DNA of 12,993 nucleotides from Gammaproteobacteria bacterium (lineage in GTDB: Bacteria; Pseudomonadota; Gammaproteobacteria; UBA6429; Thiohalophilaceae). The position numbers were made by a program, and so were the translations under genes. Positions 1 through 7,618 of the stretch are shown in pieces (position 1 is the first letter of the stretch; each line of letters opens with the position of its first letter). The DNA lies in NCBI GenBank assembly GCA_030593785.1, contig JAUVGM010000023.1, positions 1-12,993 on the forward strand, in the 5' to 3' direction. Under the pieces are notes generated by a model, which saw nothing but the letters and a program-made list of their open reading frames with translations, had not been told where the DNA came from and did no database searches.

Positions 1-1627
1 ACTGACGACGTACTTCCTCTACGATATCGCCCGCTGCACGACCTACTGCTTCCATCGCCATAGCACCGAATAAGTAAGGGATCAGACCACCGATAAACAG
101 ACCGATAATAACCAAGTGGTTAGATAGATCAAAAGATACCGATTGGCCGTTAGCCGCTAATGTATGCGTGTAATCAGCAAATAGAACAAGTGTTGCAAGC
201 CCAGCTGAACCAATCGCGTAACCTTTAGTCACTGCTTTAGTTGTATTACCAACCGCATCAAGTGCATCAGTTGTCTTACGAACATCTTCAGGAAGTTCAG
301 CCATTTCAGCAATACCACCTGCGTTATCCGTAATAGGACCGTATGCATCAAGTGCTACGATAATACCTGTCATTGATAACATAGACGTCGCAGCAATCGC
401 GATACCGTATAAACCCGCAAAATGATAAGCGCCATAAATGGATGCGCAAATAGAAAGCACAGGTAATGCTGTAGATTTCATTGAAACACCTAAACCAGCA
501 ATAACGTTTGTACCGTCACCTGTGGTTGATGCTTTAGCAATATTTTTAACTGGCGCATACTCAGTAGCTGTGTAGTACTCAGTGATGACAATCATTGCTA
601 TAGTCAGAGCTAAACCGATAAGTGCAGCATAGTAGAACTCAGATGCACCAACAACGTTACCATTTGCTAGTTTTAATGCTACATCCCCCATCATATTCTG
701 TGTTACAAAATAAAATGCAATAGCAGAAAAAACTGCAGCAATAATGGTGCCCTTATAAAGAGCATTCATGATTTTTGCACCATCAGAAGTTTTTACGAAG
801 AACGTACCGAGGATAGAACCTATAATTGAAACACCACCGAGAACTAGTGGGTAAGTTACCGCTAATTCACCAATTTCGCTCATTACCAGGCCACCTAATA
901 ACATGGTTGCAATGATAGTTACTGCGTATGTTTCAAATAAGTCAGCGGCCATACCTGCACAATCACCTACGTTATCACCTACGTTATCAGCGATAGTTGC
1001 AGGGTTGCGTGGGTCATCTTCAGGGATACCGGCTTCAACTTTACCTACGATGTCAGCACCAACGTCAGCACCCTTAGTGAAGATACCGCCACCTAAACGT
1101 GCAAAGATAGAAATAAGTGAACCACCAAATGCGAGGCCAACTAATGCATGTAATGCATCTTCTTGAGAAACATCCATCATAACGGTTAAGACTGAGTAGT
1201 AACCCGCAACACCTAAAAGACCAAGGCCAACCACTAACATACCTGTGATAGCGCCGCCTTTAAATGCAACTTGTAAAGCAGGGTTAATACCATCTTTAGC
1301 CGCTTCTGCAGTACGTGAGTTAGAACGAACAGATACGTGCATGCCAATGTAGCCGGCAATACCAGAAAGGATTGCACCAACGGCAAAACCAATAGCACTA
1401 TACCAGCCAAGAGCAAAGCCCAAAGCGACAAATAAAACAGCACCGACCATACCAATGGTTGTGTACTGGCGAGCTAAGTAAGCAATAGCGCCTTCTTGAA
1501 TTGCGGTAGCGATTTCCACCATTTTATCATTCCCCATGGGTTTTGATAAAATACTGAAAATTGAAATTACGCCATAAGCGATACCGATGAGGGCACAGAC
1601 TATAGCAATGAGTAGACCAGTGGACAT
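1..1627 (-). CDS. hppA: Membrane-bound proton-translocating pyrophosphatase, 3' part missing (left window edge)
   Basis: Couples hydrolysis of pyrophosphate to proton pumping across the cytoplasmic membrane. 542 codons are open from ATG at 1627 to the window edge; the family is about 660-700 residues, so roughly the last 130 are outside. The start has a good Shine-Dalgarno (AAGGGAGAA, 1633-1641). Visible family signatures are DVGADIVGK (about residues 188-196), the tandem DNVGDNVGD run leading into CAGMAADLFE (about 214-231), which bind Mg-PPi, and many hydrophobic helices. At GNTTKAVTK the key positions are Lys464 and Thr467, the combination known from K+-independent H+-pumping enzymes (K+-dependent ones have Ala there). 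Transcribed divergently from trpF. The family call is secure; the K+-independent subtype is an inference from these two residues. Confidence 0.96.
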   Translation of the reverse strand, partial: MSTGLLIAIVCALIGIAYGVISIFSILSKPMGNDKMVEIATAIQEGAIAYLARQYTTIGMVGAVLFVALGFALGWYSAIGFAVGAILSGIAGYIGMHVSVRSNSRTAEAAKDGINPALQVAFKGGAITGMLVVGLGLLGVAGYYSVLTVMMDVSQEDALHALVGLAFGGSLISIFARLGGGIFTKGADVGADIVGKVEAGIPEDDPRNPATIADNVGDNVGDCAGMAADLFETYAVTIIATMLLGGLVMSEIGELAVTYPLVLGGVSIIGSILGTFFVKTSDGAKIMNALYKGTIIAAVFSAIAFYFVTQNMMGDVALKLANGNVVGASEFYYAALIGLALTIAMIVITEYYTATEYAPVKNIAKASTTGDGTNVIAGLGVSMKSTALPVLSICASIYGAYHFAGLYGIAIAATSMLSMTGIIVALDAYGPITDNAGGIAEMAELPEDVRKTTDALDAVGNTTKAVTKGYAIGSAGLATLVLFADYTHTLAANGQSVSFDLSNHLVIIGLFIGGLIPYLFGAMAMEAVGRAAGDIVEEVRRQ

Positions 1628-1756
1628 GATTCTTCTCCCTTCATTATTAAAAACAAATAGCTAGTTAAATTCTTGTGCACAGAGACTAAACCCTTTTGGT
1701 GGTGGGCGTTATCATGTGTTTTTATTGGTCTATCTTCGCATTTAATATCCTTAAAA

Positions 1757-1762
1757 GTAATA
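1757..1762 (-). promoter_or_regulatory. Candidate -10 element of an FNR-activated hppA promoter
   Basis: Read on the minus strand this is TATTAC, 4 of 6 matches to TATAAT. It lies exactly where a -10 box falls if the FNR-type palindrome at 1785-1798 is centred at -41.5, the class II activator geometry. Transcription would start near 1750, giving an hppA leader of about 120 nt. The geometry is seen; function is inferred, and AT-rich DNA gives such hexamers easily. Confidence 0.35.
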
Positions 1763-1784
1763 TTAATATACTTAATTTTAAGCA

Positions 1785-1798
1785 TTGATATAGATCAA
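1785..1798. promoter_or_regulatory. FNR/ANR-type binding site
   Basis: TTGATATAGATCAA is a perfect TTGAT-N4-ATCAA palindrome, the consensus of the oxygen-sensing FNR/ANR regulators. It lies in the 275-nt divergent region, centred about 164 nt upstream of the hppA start and 111 nt upstream of trpF. Spacing suits class II activation of hppA (see 1757-1762). A plus-strand hexamer TTAAAT at 1821-1826 has the same spacing, so control of trpF cannot be excluded. The rest of 1628-1902 shows no gene. Confidence 0.6.
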
Positions 1799-1840
1799 AA
1801 AAAGGTGATTTTTCCTGAAATTAAATCAGGTGGTTTAGCG

Positions 1841-1870
1841 TTAGCGGATTTCCCTAAGTTACTGTAAAAT
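1841..1870 (+). promoter_or_regulatory. Candidate promoter of the trpFBA-accD unit
   Basis: TAAAAT at 1865-1870 matches the sigma-70 -10 box in 5 of 6 positions; the -35 partner TTAGCG (1841-1846, 18-nt spacing) is poor. Transcription would start near 1877, about 26 nt before trpF. No leader peptide rich in Trp codons or attenuator hairpin is visible between here and trpF. Confidence 0.35.
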
Positions 1871-1902
1871 AAGCTGCTTAGTTACATTTTCAGGATATTT
1901 CA

Positions 1903-2520
1903 ATGCATACAAGAATTAAAATTTGCGGCATTAAACATCAAGATGATGCACTAAAAGCAGTTGAATATGGTGCAGATGCGATTGGATTGATTTTTGTTGA
2001 AAAAAGTCCACGGTATGTCAGTTTGACAGAAGCGCGTTTGATCGCTGAGTCAATACCCCCCTTTGTTACTGTGGTAGGGTTATTCATGGATGCTTCTGCA
2101 GCAACTGTACGCGAAGCATTGAAAGTGGTGCCTATAAATTTGCTGCAATTTCATGGTGATGAATCCCCTGAATTTTGCGAACAGTTTGAGATGCCGTATA
2201 TCAAAGTATTAAGAATGCGCGAGAATGTAAATGTTGTGGCGTTCGCGCAAGAGTATCCAAATGCAGCAGGTATTTTATTAGATACTTACAGTAAAGCGGG
2301 TGGTGGTTCCGGACAAACGTTTGACTGGAGTTTGATTCCAGAAGGTATTCCGTTACCTCTTATATTAGCGGGTGGGCTTAATCCAGATAATGTTGCATCA
2401 GCCGTTGAAACAGTAAAACCTTATGCGGTTGATGTCAGCAGTGGTGTTGAATCAGAGCCTGCAGTTAAAGATCACAAAAAAATTGAACAATTTATTAAAG
2501 AGGTGCAGCGCGTTGGCTGA
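1903..2520 (+). CDS. trpF: Phosphoribosylanthranilate isomerase
   Basis: Catalyses the Amadori rearrangement of N-(5'-phosphoribosyl)anthranilate to CdRP in tryptophan synthesis. The 205-residue protein is a normal-length single (beta/alpha)8 TrpF, not fused to TrpC. KICG at the N-terminus carries the general base Cys8; Asp127 in LLDTYSK is the general acid; GGSGQTFDW, LAGGLNPDNV and VDVSSGVE are the phosphate-binding and C-terminal signatures. ATG at 1903 is preceded by AGGAT about 8 nt upstream. The 3' end overlaps the proposed trpB start by 8 nt, so translation of the two is probably coupled. Confidence 0.97.
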   Translation: MHTRIKICGIKHQDDALKAVEYGADAIGLIFVEKSPRYVSLTEARLIAESIPPFVTVVGLFMDASAATVREALKVVPINLLQFHGDESPEFCEQFEMPYIKVLRMRENVNVVAFAQEYPNAAGILLDTYSKAGGGSGQTFDWSLIPEGIPLPLILAGGLNPDNVASAVETVKPYAVDVSSGVESEPAVKDHKKIEQFIKEVQRVG

Positions 2521-3730
2521 ATCAGAAACAGAAGTAAAATATCATCAGCCAGATGAAAGAGGTCATTTTGGTGTTTATGGCGGTCTTTTTGTCGCCGAGA
2601 CATTAATGGGACCGCTAACTGAGTTACGTCTTGCCTATGAAAAATTCATGCAAGATAAGGATTTCCTGGCTGAGCTTGATTGGGAATTACAAAATTATGT
2701 TGGCCGTCCATCACCGTTGTATTTTGCTGAACGCTGGTCAAAAGAACTCGGTGGCGCAAAGATTTATCTCAAACGTGAAGATCTCAATCACACCGGTGCT
2801 CACAAAGTAAACAATACTGTCGGCCAGGCTTTATTGGCTAAACGCATGGGTAAGACCCGCATCATTGCAGAAACGGGCGCTGGCCAACATGGAGTGGCAA
2901 CAGCCACGGTTGCTGCACGTTTAGGAATAGAATGTGTGGTTTATATGGGCGCCGTTGATATTCAACGTCAGGCTGCGAATGTTTACCGCATGAAATTACT
3001 CGGTGCAGAAGTCGTGCCGGTGACAACAGGTTCTGCGACCTTAAAAGATGCGCTCAACGAAGCGATGCGTGACTGGGTGACCAATATTGATGATACCTTT
3101 TATATAATAGGTACGGTGGCGGGGCCACACCCCTATCCAGCGATGGTTCGTGATTTTCAAACGATCATTGGTCGCGAAGCACGTGAACAAATTCAGCAGC
3201 ACGAAGGCCGTTTACCTGATGCGTTAATCGCTTGTGTGGGCGGTGGTTCAAATGCCATTGGTCTTTTTCACCCGTTTCTTGATGATAAAAATGTCGCCAT
3301 CTACGGTGTAGAAGCGGCAGGAGATGGCATTGAAACAGGTAACCATGCTGCGCCGCTATGTGCAGGTAAACCGGGTGTTTTACACGGTAACCGGACGTAT
3401 TTAGTGGAAGATGAGAACGGTCAGATTATTGAAACACACTCTATTTCAGCCGGTTTGGATTATCCTGGTGTTGGGCCTGAACATGCCTGGTTAAAAGACA
3501 TCGGTCGTGCAAAATATGTCGCGATTGATGATAAAGAAGCTTTGCAGGCTTTTCATGATTTAACCAAAATTGAAGGTATTATCCCCGCATTAGAATCCAG
3601 TCATGCTTTGGCGTATGCCACTAAATTAGCGCCAACCATGGATAAAGATAAAATCATTATTGTGAACCTTTCTGGCCGTGGCGATAAAGATATCCACACG
3701 GTAGCTGACATTGAGGGGATCACGCTGTGA
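2513..3730 (+). CDS. trpB: Tryptophan synthase beta chain
   Basis: PLP enzyme condensing indole with serine, in an alpha2beta2 complex with TrpA. The frame is open from an ATG at 2423, but that would add 30 residues overlapping trpF with no family likeness. TTG at 2513 is preferred: AAAGAGGTG at 2497-2505 is a well-spaced ribosome site and the product begins MAESETEVKYHQPDERGHFG, as in TrpB. This gives 405 residues, the usual length. Lys98 in HTGAHKVNN is the PLP lysine, Glu120 in AETGAGQHG the catalytic glutamate (Salmonella Glu109), GGGSNAIG (243-250) the phosphate loop, and LSGRGDKD near the end contacts the pyridine ring. It overlaps trpF by 8 nt and trpA by 4 nt. Confidence 0.95.
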   Translation: MAESETEVKYHQPDERGHFGVYGGLFVAETLMGPLTELRLAYEKFMQDKDFLAELDWELQNYVGRPSPLYFAERWSKELGGAKIYLKREDLNHTGAHKVNNTVGQALLAKRMGKTRIIAETGAGQHGVATATVAARLGIECVVYMGAVDIQRQAANVYRMKLLGAEVVPVTTGSATLKDALNEAMRDWVTNIDDTFYIIGTVAGPHPYPAMVRDFQTIIGREAREQIQQHEGRLPDALIACVGGGSNAIGLFHPFLDDKNVAIYGVEAAGDGIETGNHAAPLCAGKPGVLHGNRTYLVEDENGQIIETHSISAGLDYPGVGPEHAWLKDIGRAKYVAIDDKEALQAFHDLTKIEGIIPALESSHALAYATKLAPTMDKDKIIIVNLSGRGDKDIHTVADIEGITL

Positions 3731-4542
3731 TAGATCATGTGAGCCGAATCCAGGCGAGATTTGAATTACGCGCCAAAGAAGGCCGTAAGCTGTTAATTCC
3801 GTATTTCACAGCGGGCGATCCAAAACCTGAAAATGCCGTGCCTATGATGCACGCCATGGTTGAAGCTGGCGCGGATTTAATTGAATTGGGTGTACCTTTT
3901 TCAGATCCAATGGCTGAAGGTCCTGTGATTCAAAGAGCCATGGAGCGCGCGTTAGAATACAATGTGAGTCTTCGTGATGTGATGGCAATGGTGGCTAAAT
4001 TTCGTCAAAAAGACTCAGAAACTCCAGTAATATTAATGGGTTACCTTAATCCAGTGGAAGTAATGGGCTACACAGAATTTGCTCAAGCGGCAAGTAAAGC
4101 CGGTGTTGATGGCCTTTTGACAGTGGATATTCCTCCAGAAGAAGCAACAGATTATGTGGCTGCTCTGAAAGCAGAGGGAATTGACCGTATTTTCCTGATT
4201 GCTCCCACGACATCAGAAGATAGAATTAAAGCAATTAATGATGCCAGCGGCGGCTTTTTGTACTATGTTTCATTAAAAGGTGTGACTGGCGCAGGCCATT
4301 TAGACGTAAAAGCAGTACAGGATCGCGTTTCGACGATACGTACATTGACAGAATTACCTGTCGGAGTAGGCTTCGGTATCAAAGATGCAGAATCAGCGGC
4401 CAGTATCGCCAGTGCAGCAGATGCTGTTATCGTTGGTAGCGTAATTGTAAAACGTATTGAGGAAAATCTCGATTCAGCCGATAATGCTATTAAAGCGGTG
4501 TCTGAATTATTATCAGATATGCGGCAAGCTCTCGATGCGTAA
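3727..4542 (+). CDS. trpA: Tryptophan synthase alpha chain
   Basis: Cleaves indole-3-glycerol phosphate to indole, which is channelled to TrpB. The start is GTG at 3727, overlapping the trpB stop as GTGA, with GAGGGG at 3713-3718 as ribosome site. An alternative GTG at 3739 would give the familiar MSRIQARF N-terminus but has no good ribosome site. 271 residues is normal. ELGVPFSDPMAEGPVIQ holds catalytic Glu53 (Salmonella Glu49). The second catalytic carboxylate, Asp60 in Salmonella, is Glu64 here (MAEGP rather than LADGP). The loop-6 signature SLKGVTGAGH and the phosphate-binding GFGI and VGSVIVKRI are present. Confidence 0.96.
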   Translation: MIDHVSRIQARFELRAKEGRKLLIPYFTAGDPKPENAVPMMHAMVEAGADLIELGVPFSDPMAEGPVIQRAMERALEYNVSLRDVMAMVAKFRQKDSETPVILMGYLNPVEVMGYTEFAQAASKAGVDGLLTVDIPPEEATDYVAALKAEGIDRIFLIAPTTSEDRIKAINDASGGFLYYVSLKGVTGAGHLDVKAVQDRVSTIRTLTELPVGVGFGIKDAESAASIASAADAVIVGSVIVKRIEENLDSADNAIKAVSELLSDMRQALDA

Positions 4543-4564
4543 ATTAAAGTGCGTAAATTAAGAT
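4537..4564 (+). repeat. 14-bp imperfect tandem duplication across the trpA stop
   Basis: GCGTAAATTAAAGT (4537-4550) is followed directly by GCGTAAATTAAGAT (4551-4564), 12 of 14 identical. The first copy contains the trpA stop codon TAA. It probably reflects a small slippage duplication in the trpA-accD spacer; no function is evident. Confidence 0.6.
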
Positions 4565-4598
4565 GCTTAAACAAACAAAAATAAGATAGGGTTTTTTA

Positions 4599-5459
4599 AT
4601 GAATTGGTTTAGTAGATTATTACCAGAACGTATCCGAATTGACGGTGAATCACGTAAGAGTGTCCCGGAAGGTTTATGGACGAAATGCAGCGCCTGTGGT
4701 GCGGTATTGTATCGTGCCGAAATGGAACGTAATTTGGATGTTTGTCCTAAATGTGATCAACATGCTCGTGTTGGTGCCCGTTGGCGTTTAGAAAAATTCC
4801 TTGATGAAGAAGGACGAATTGAAATAGCAGAAAATTTAAAGCCGGTTGATGTCCTAAAATTTAAAGATATCAAAAAATATAAAGATCGCATTACCCAGGC
4901 ACAAAAAGCGACTAATGAAAATGATGCTCTCATCGCTATGAAAGGGTCAGTAAAAGGTGTTCCTGTTGTTGCGGCTGCTTTTGAATTTAAATTCATGGGT
5001 GGCTCTATGGGCTCTGTTGTTGGCGAACGTTTTGTTCGTGCTGTAAATGTTTGTTTAAAAGAAAATTTACCATTGGTTTGTTATTCAGCCAGTGGTGGTG
5101 CACGTATGCAAGAAGCCTTGTTCTCGCTAATGCAAATGGCTAAAACCAGTGCTGCGTTAGCGCGTATGCGTAAACAATCTTTACCTTTCATCTCTATTCT
5201 GACCGATCCAACGATGGGTGGTGTATCAGCGAGTTTAGCTATGTTGGGAGATATCAATATTGCAGAGCCAAATGCATTGATTGGTTTTGCTGGTCCTCGG
5301 GTAATTGAACAAACGGTTCGCGAAATTCTTCCAGATGGATTCCAGCGTAGTGAGTTCTTATTAGAACACGGCGCGGTTGATATGATTGTTGATCGTCGTG
5401 ATATGCGGGACAAAGTGGCGAGTCTTTTATCCATCATGATGCAAAAACCCGCAGCATAA
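4599..5459 (+). CDS. accD: Acetyl-CoA carboxylase, carboxyltransferase beta subunit
   Basis: With AccA it transfers the carboxyl group from biotin to acetyl-CoA, giving malonyl-CoA for fatty-acid synthesis. The 286-residue product has the N-terminal zinc ribbon with Cys30, Cys33, Cys49 and Cys52 (KCSAC and VCPKC), then a crotonase-fold carboxyltransferase domain with GGSMGSVVGERF, SASGGARMQE, DPTMGGVSAS and IGFAGPRVIEQT. GATAGGG 6-7 nt before the ATG is the likely ribosome site. It lies 56 nt after trpA with no visible terminator between, so it is probably cotranscribed with trpFBA and ends at the terminator at 5605-5639. Confidence 0.97.
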   Translation: MNWFSRLLPERIRIDGESRKSVPEGLWTKCSACGAVLYRAEMERNLDVCPKCDQHARVGARWRLEKFLDEEGRIEIAENLKPVDVLKFKDIKKYKDRITQAQKATNENDALIAMKGSVKGVPVVAAAFEFKFMGGSMGSVVGERFVRAVNVCLKENLPLVCYSASGGARMQEALFSLMQMAKTSAALARMRKQSLPFISILTDPTMGGVSASLAMLGDINIAEPNALIGFAGPRVIEQTVREILPDGFQRSEFLLEHGAVDMIVDRRDMRDKVASLLSIMMQKPAA

Positions 5460-5471
5460 CCATGCTTCATC

Positions 5472-5568
5472 TTTTCCGCTCTAGCGGCGTTAAAAATCAT
5501 CTCAAAATCCTCATTTGCTAAATGCAAACTCCGGTTTTTGATAATTTTTGCCTTGCTAGAACGAAAAA
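5472..5568. repeat. Intergenic imperfect inverted-repeat element (copy A)
   Basis: A long hairpin-forming stretch after accD. The outer arms are CGCTCTAGC (5477-5485) and GCTAGAACG (5555-5563), flanked by a T-run and an A-run. The middle parts also pair imperfectly (TTAAAAATCATC against GATAATTTTTGCC). The apex is TTTGC (5514-5518), loop TAAAT, GCAAA (5524-5528). The core 5488-5554 resembles the core of copy B at 9808-9962, including CTCAT, TCCG and ATAAT followed by GCCT in the same order. I recall similar elements between genes in other gammaproteobacteria, but this could not be checked here. Confidence 0.6.
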
Positions 5569-5604
5569 TATTTTGCATGGACAAGTTGCGTAGCTTTCTA
5601 TTTT

Positions 5605-5639
5605 AAAAGGGTGGTGTAAAAACCACCCTTTTTATTTTT
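5605..5639 (+). terminator. Rho-independent terminator after accD
   Basis: A perfect 11-bp stem, AAAAGGGTGGT (5605-5615) with ACCACCCTTTT (5622-5632), and a 6-nt loop GTAAAA; the T-run continues to 5639, interrupted by one A. It is strong on the plus strand. The A-run on the 5' side could also give weak minus-strand termination. It ends only 12 nt before folC. Confidence 0.85.
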
Positions 5640-5651
5640 GAGTTTGAAATA

Positions 5652-6944
5652 ATGCGGTTTTCGTCTCTTCAAGAATGGTTAAATTGGCAAGAAGCTTTAC
5701 ATCCTTCAACCATTGAACTTGGTCTTGAGCGCGTTACTAAAGTTTTTAAACGTCTACATTCAACATTACCTTCCATTCCTGTTATTACCGTTGCGGGTAC
5801 CAATGGCAAAGGTTCCAGTGTCGTTTTATTAGAATCTATTTATCAAAACGCAGGTTATCAATCAGGCGTTTACACCTCTCCACATTTACTCCGTTATAAC
5901 GAACGAATTCATTTGAATGGAGAAGAAGTTTCGGATGAAAAAATTTGCGAAGCATTTGAACGAATTGATCAAGCTCGGTTAGAAAATGACGAAGAGATTT
6001 CTTTAACCTATTTTGAGTTTGGCACTTTAGCGGCATTAGATATTTTTTTTCGAGCAAAACCCGATGTAATAATTTTAGAAGTGGGGTTAGGTGGGCGACT
6101 TGATGTAGTAAACATTATTGATGCCGATGTTGCGCTTATCACTTCAATTGGTATTGATCACACTGGCTGGTTAGGTCATGACAGAGAGACCATTGCAGTA
6201 GAAAAAGCAGGAATCATGCGAGAAAATCATCCTGTTATTTTCAGCAGCGACGATATGCCTAATAGTATTAAAGATGTTGCAAATGAGAAGGGCGCAATAC
6301 TCTATCACCGAGGCCGGGATTTTGATTGGCAGTCTGGACCAGGTGAGACGGCAGCAACAAGTTCATGGAATTGGACATCAGCTAATAAGCAACGAACCAC
6401 GCTACCTATGCCAAATATACGCGGACGACATCAAATTGATAATGCTGCTGGCGTGTTAATGGTTGTTGAATGTATGGCAAAAAGTTTACCGGTGAATCAG
6501 CAGCAGATAAAGGCTGCATTGCTGTCATATTCTGTTGCCGGGCGTTTTGAATTTCGACCGGGTAATCCTTCGCATATACTTGATGTGGCGCATAATGCCG
6601 ATAGCGTTGCATGTTTAGCCGAACTGCTGGATGAACAGCCTTGTGCAGGTAAAACCCTGGCTGTAGTAGGTATGCTCGAAGATAAAGCGCATGCTGATGC
6701 TTTAGGGCAAATATTACCGAAGATTTCTCAGTGGTTTATTGCTGATCTTGATGTACCTCGAGGCATGAAAGCGACTAAATTGGCAACAGTTGTGGAAAAA
6801 CTGGACGGCAAGGCAAAAATAGCTTGTTTTGATAGCGTTAAACAGGCGATTGAAGCAGCAGACCATACTGCTGAAACTGCAGATCGAATTGTTATCTTTG
6901 GATCGTTTTATACAGTGGAATTCGCTATGCAGCTCGGAATATAA
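5652..6944 (+). CDS. folC: Bifunctional dihydrofolate synthase/folylpolyglutamate synthase
   Basis: ATP-dependent Mur-ligase-family enzyme that adds glutamate to dihydropteroate and then to folates. The 430-residue product is full length. The N-terminus SLQEWLNWQEALHPSTIELGLERV is typical and supports the ATG at 5652, although no clear Shine-Dalgarno precedes it. The P-loop GTNGKGS is at about 49-55, then YTSPHLLRYNERI, EVGLGGRLDVVN, SIGIDHTGWLG, and near the end the DVAHN and FGSFYTVEFA signatures. It follows a strong terminator with too little space for a downstream promoter, so its transcription must come from read-through or from a promoter inside 5460-5605. Confidence 0.95.
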   Translation: MRFSSLQEWLNWQEALHPSTIELGLERVTKVFKRLHSTLPSIPVITVAGTNGKGSSVVLLESIYQNAGYQSGVYTSPHLLRYNERIHLNGEEVSDEKICEAFERIDQARLENDEEISLTYFEFGTLAALDIFFRAKPDVIILEVGLGGRLDVVNIIDADVALITSIGIDHTGWLGHDRETIAVEKAGIMRENHPVIFSSDDMPNSIKDVANEKGAILYHRGRDFDWQSGPGETAATSSWNWTSANKQRTTLPMPNIRGRHQIDNAAGVLMVVECMAKSLPVNQQQIKAALLSYSVAGRFEFRPGNPSHILDVAHNADSVACLAELLDEQPCAGKTLAVVGMLEDKAHADALGQILPKISQWFIADLDVPRGMKATKLATVVEKLDGKAKIACFDSVKQAIEAADHTAETADRIVIFGSFYTVEFAMQLGI

Positions 6945-7019
6945 TACGCTCTCAATCAGAACTGGTTTTATCTGTTATTTGTCATTTTATTGGTGTTTTT
7001 AGCCTTACTAGGGGGATTT

Positions 7020-7589
7020 GTGGAAGAAGGTCGCTTGAAACAACGTTTAGTTGGTGCCGTTGTGCTGGTAGCGTTGGCTGTGATTTTTATTCCTATGCTT
7101 CTCAGCGGTGGGCGAGATATGGAAATGCCTGTCTTTGGCAGTAATGTCCCTGAGCGAAGTACAGAAATTACTAATATCAAACATATTGATATTACAGAAA
7201 TGCAAAAATCAGAACATCGTCCAATTAATCCAAAAAGAATTCCAATTGCGAAAGGTTTGCCTGAACCCGAAATAGTGAATGAGAAATCGACAAAGTCGAC
7301 TGCTGAAAAAATTGCTAAACATTCCGAAGCAGAAAAGAAACCTGTTGTAAAAGGGAATGTTTGGGCTGTTCAAGTGGGTAGTTTTAATAACAGATCAAAT
7401 GCCTTGGGTTTAAAAGATAAATTACGTAAGAAAAAAGTTCACGCCTTTGTCGAACGTATTATGAAAAATAATAAAGCGGTTTATCGAGTACGAGTGGGAC
7501 CAGAAATCACACGTAAAAAAGCAGAAGCCCTGAAACTAAAGTTAAAGAAAGAATTTAAGCTCAGTGGTTTAGTTGTTAAACATCCATAA
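7020..7589 (+). CDS. DedD-like SPOR-domain inner membrane protein
   Basis: GTG at 7020 is chosen over an upstream in-frame TTG at 6990: AGGGGG lies just before it and the product then begins VEEGRLKQRLVGAVVLVALAV, as in DedD-type proteins. The 189 residues comprise a short cytoplasmic start, one membrane helix (about 9-28), a charged, flexible Lys/Glu-rich linker (about 40-110) and a C-terminal SPOR domain (about 113-189; VWAVQVGSF, VYRVRVGP). SPOR domains bind denuded glycan strands of septal peptidoglycan, so a cell-division role is likely. The place between folC and cvpA is the usual one for this gene in gammaproteobacteria. DedD is the nearest name, but the sequence beyond the domains is poorly conserved. 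Confidence 0.85.
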   Translation: MEEGRLKQRLVGAVVLVALAVIFIPMLLSGGRDMEMPVFGSNVPERSTEITNIKHIDITEMQKSEHRPINPKRIPIAKGLPEPEIVNEKSTKSTAEKIAKHSEAEKKPVVKGNVWAVQVGSFNNRSNALGLKDKLRKKKVHAFVERIMKNNKAVYRVRVGPEITRKKAEALKLKLKKEFKLSGLVVKHP

Positions 7590-7618
7590 TTTAAATGAAT
7601 AGAAGTGAATAAAGTTAA

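Noticed and set aside
970..995. 12-bp direct repeat (ACCTACGTTATC twice)
   Set aside because: It encodes the conserved DNVGDNVGD motif of membrane pyrophosphatases, so protein function explains it.
903..1166. Plus-strand frame of 87 codons opposite hppA
   Set aside because: Antisense shadow of a strongly conserved hppA region, with no independent support.
1871..1902. trp leader peptide and attenuator before trpF
   Set aside because: No small ORF with clustered Trp codons and no terminator hairpin is visible, and the likely leader is only about 26 nt.
2423..2512. Upstream ATG start for trpB
   Set aside because: It would overlap trpF by about 98 nt, has no ribosome site, and the extra residues do not resemble TrpB.
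5081..5584. Open minus-strand frame of 167 codons reaching into the accD-folC spacer
   Set aside because: Most of it is antisense to accD in a shadow frame. The rest reads through the inverted-repeat element 5472-5568, and it lacks a ribosome site or domain.
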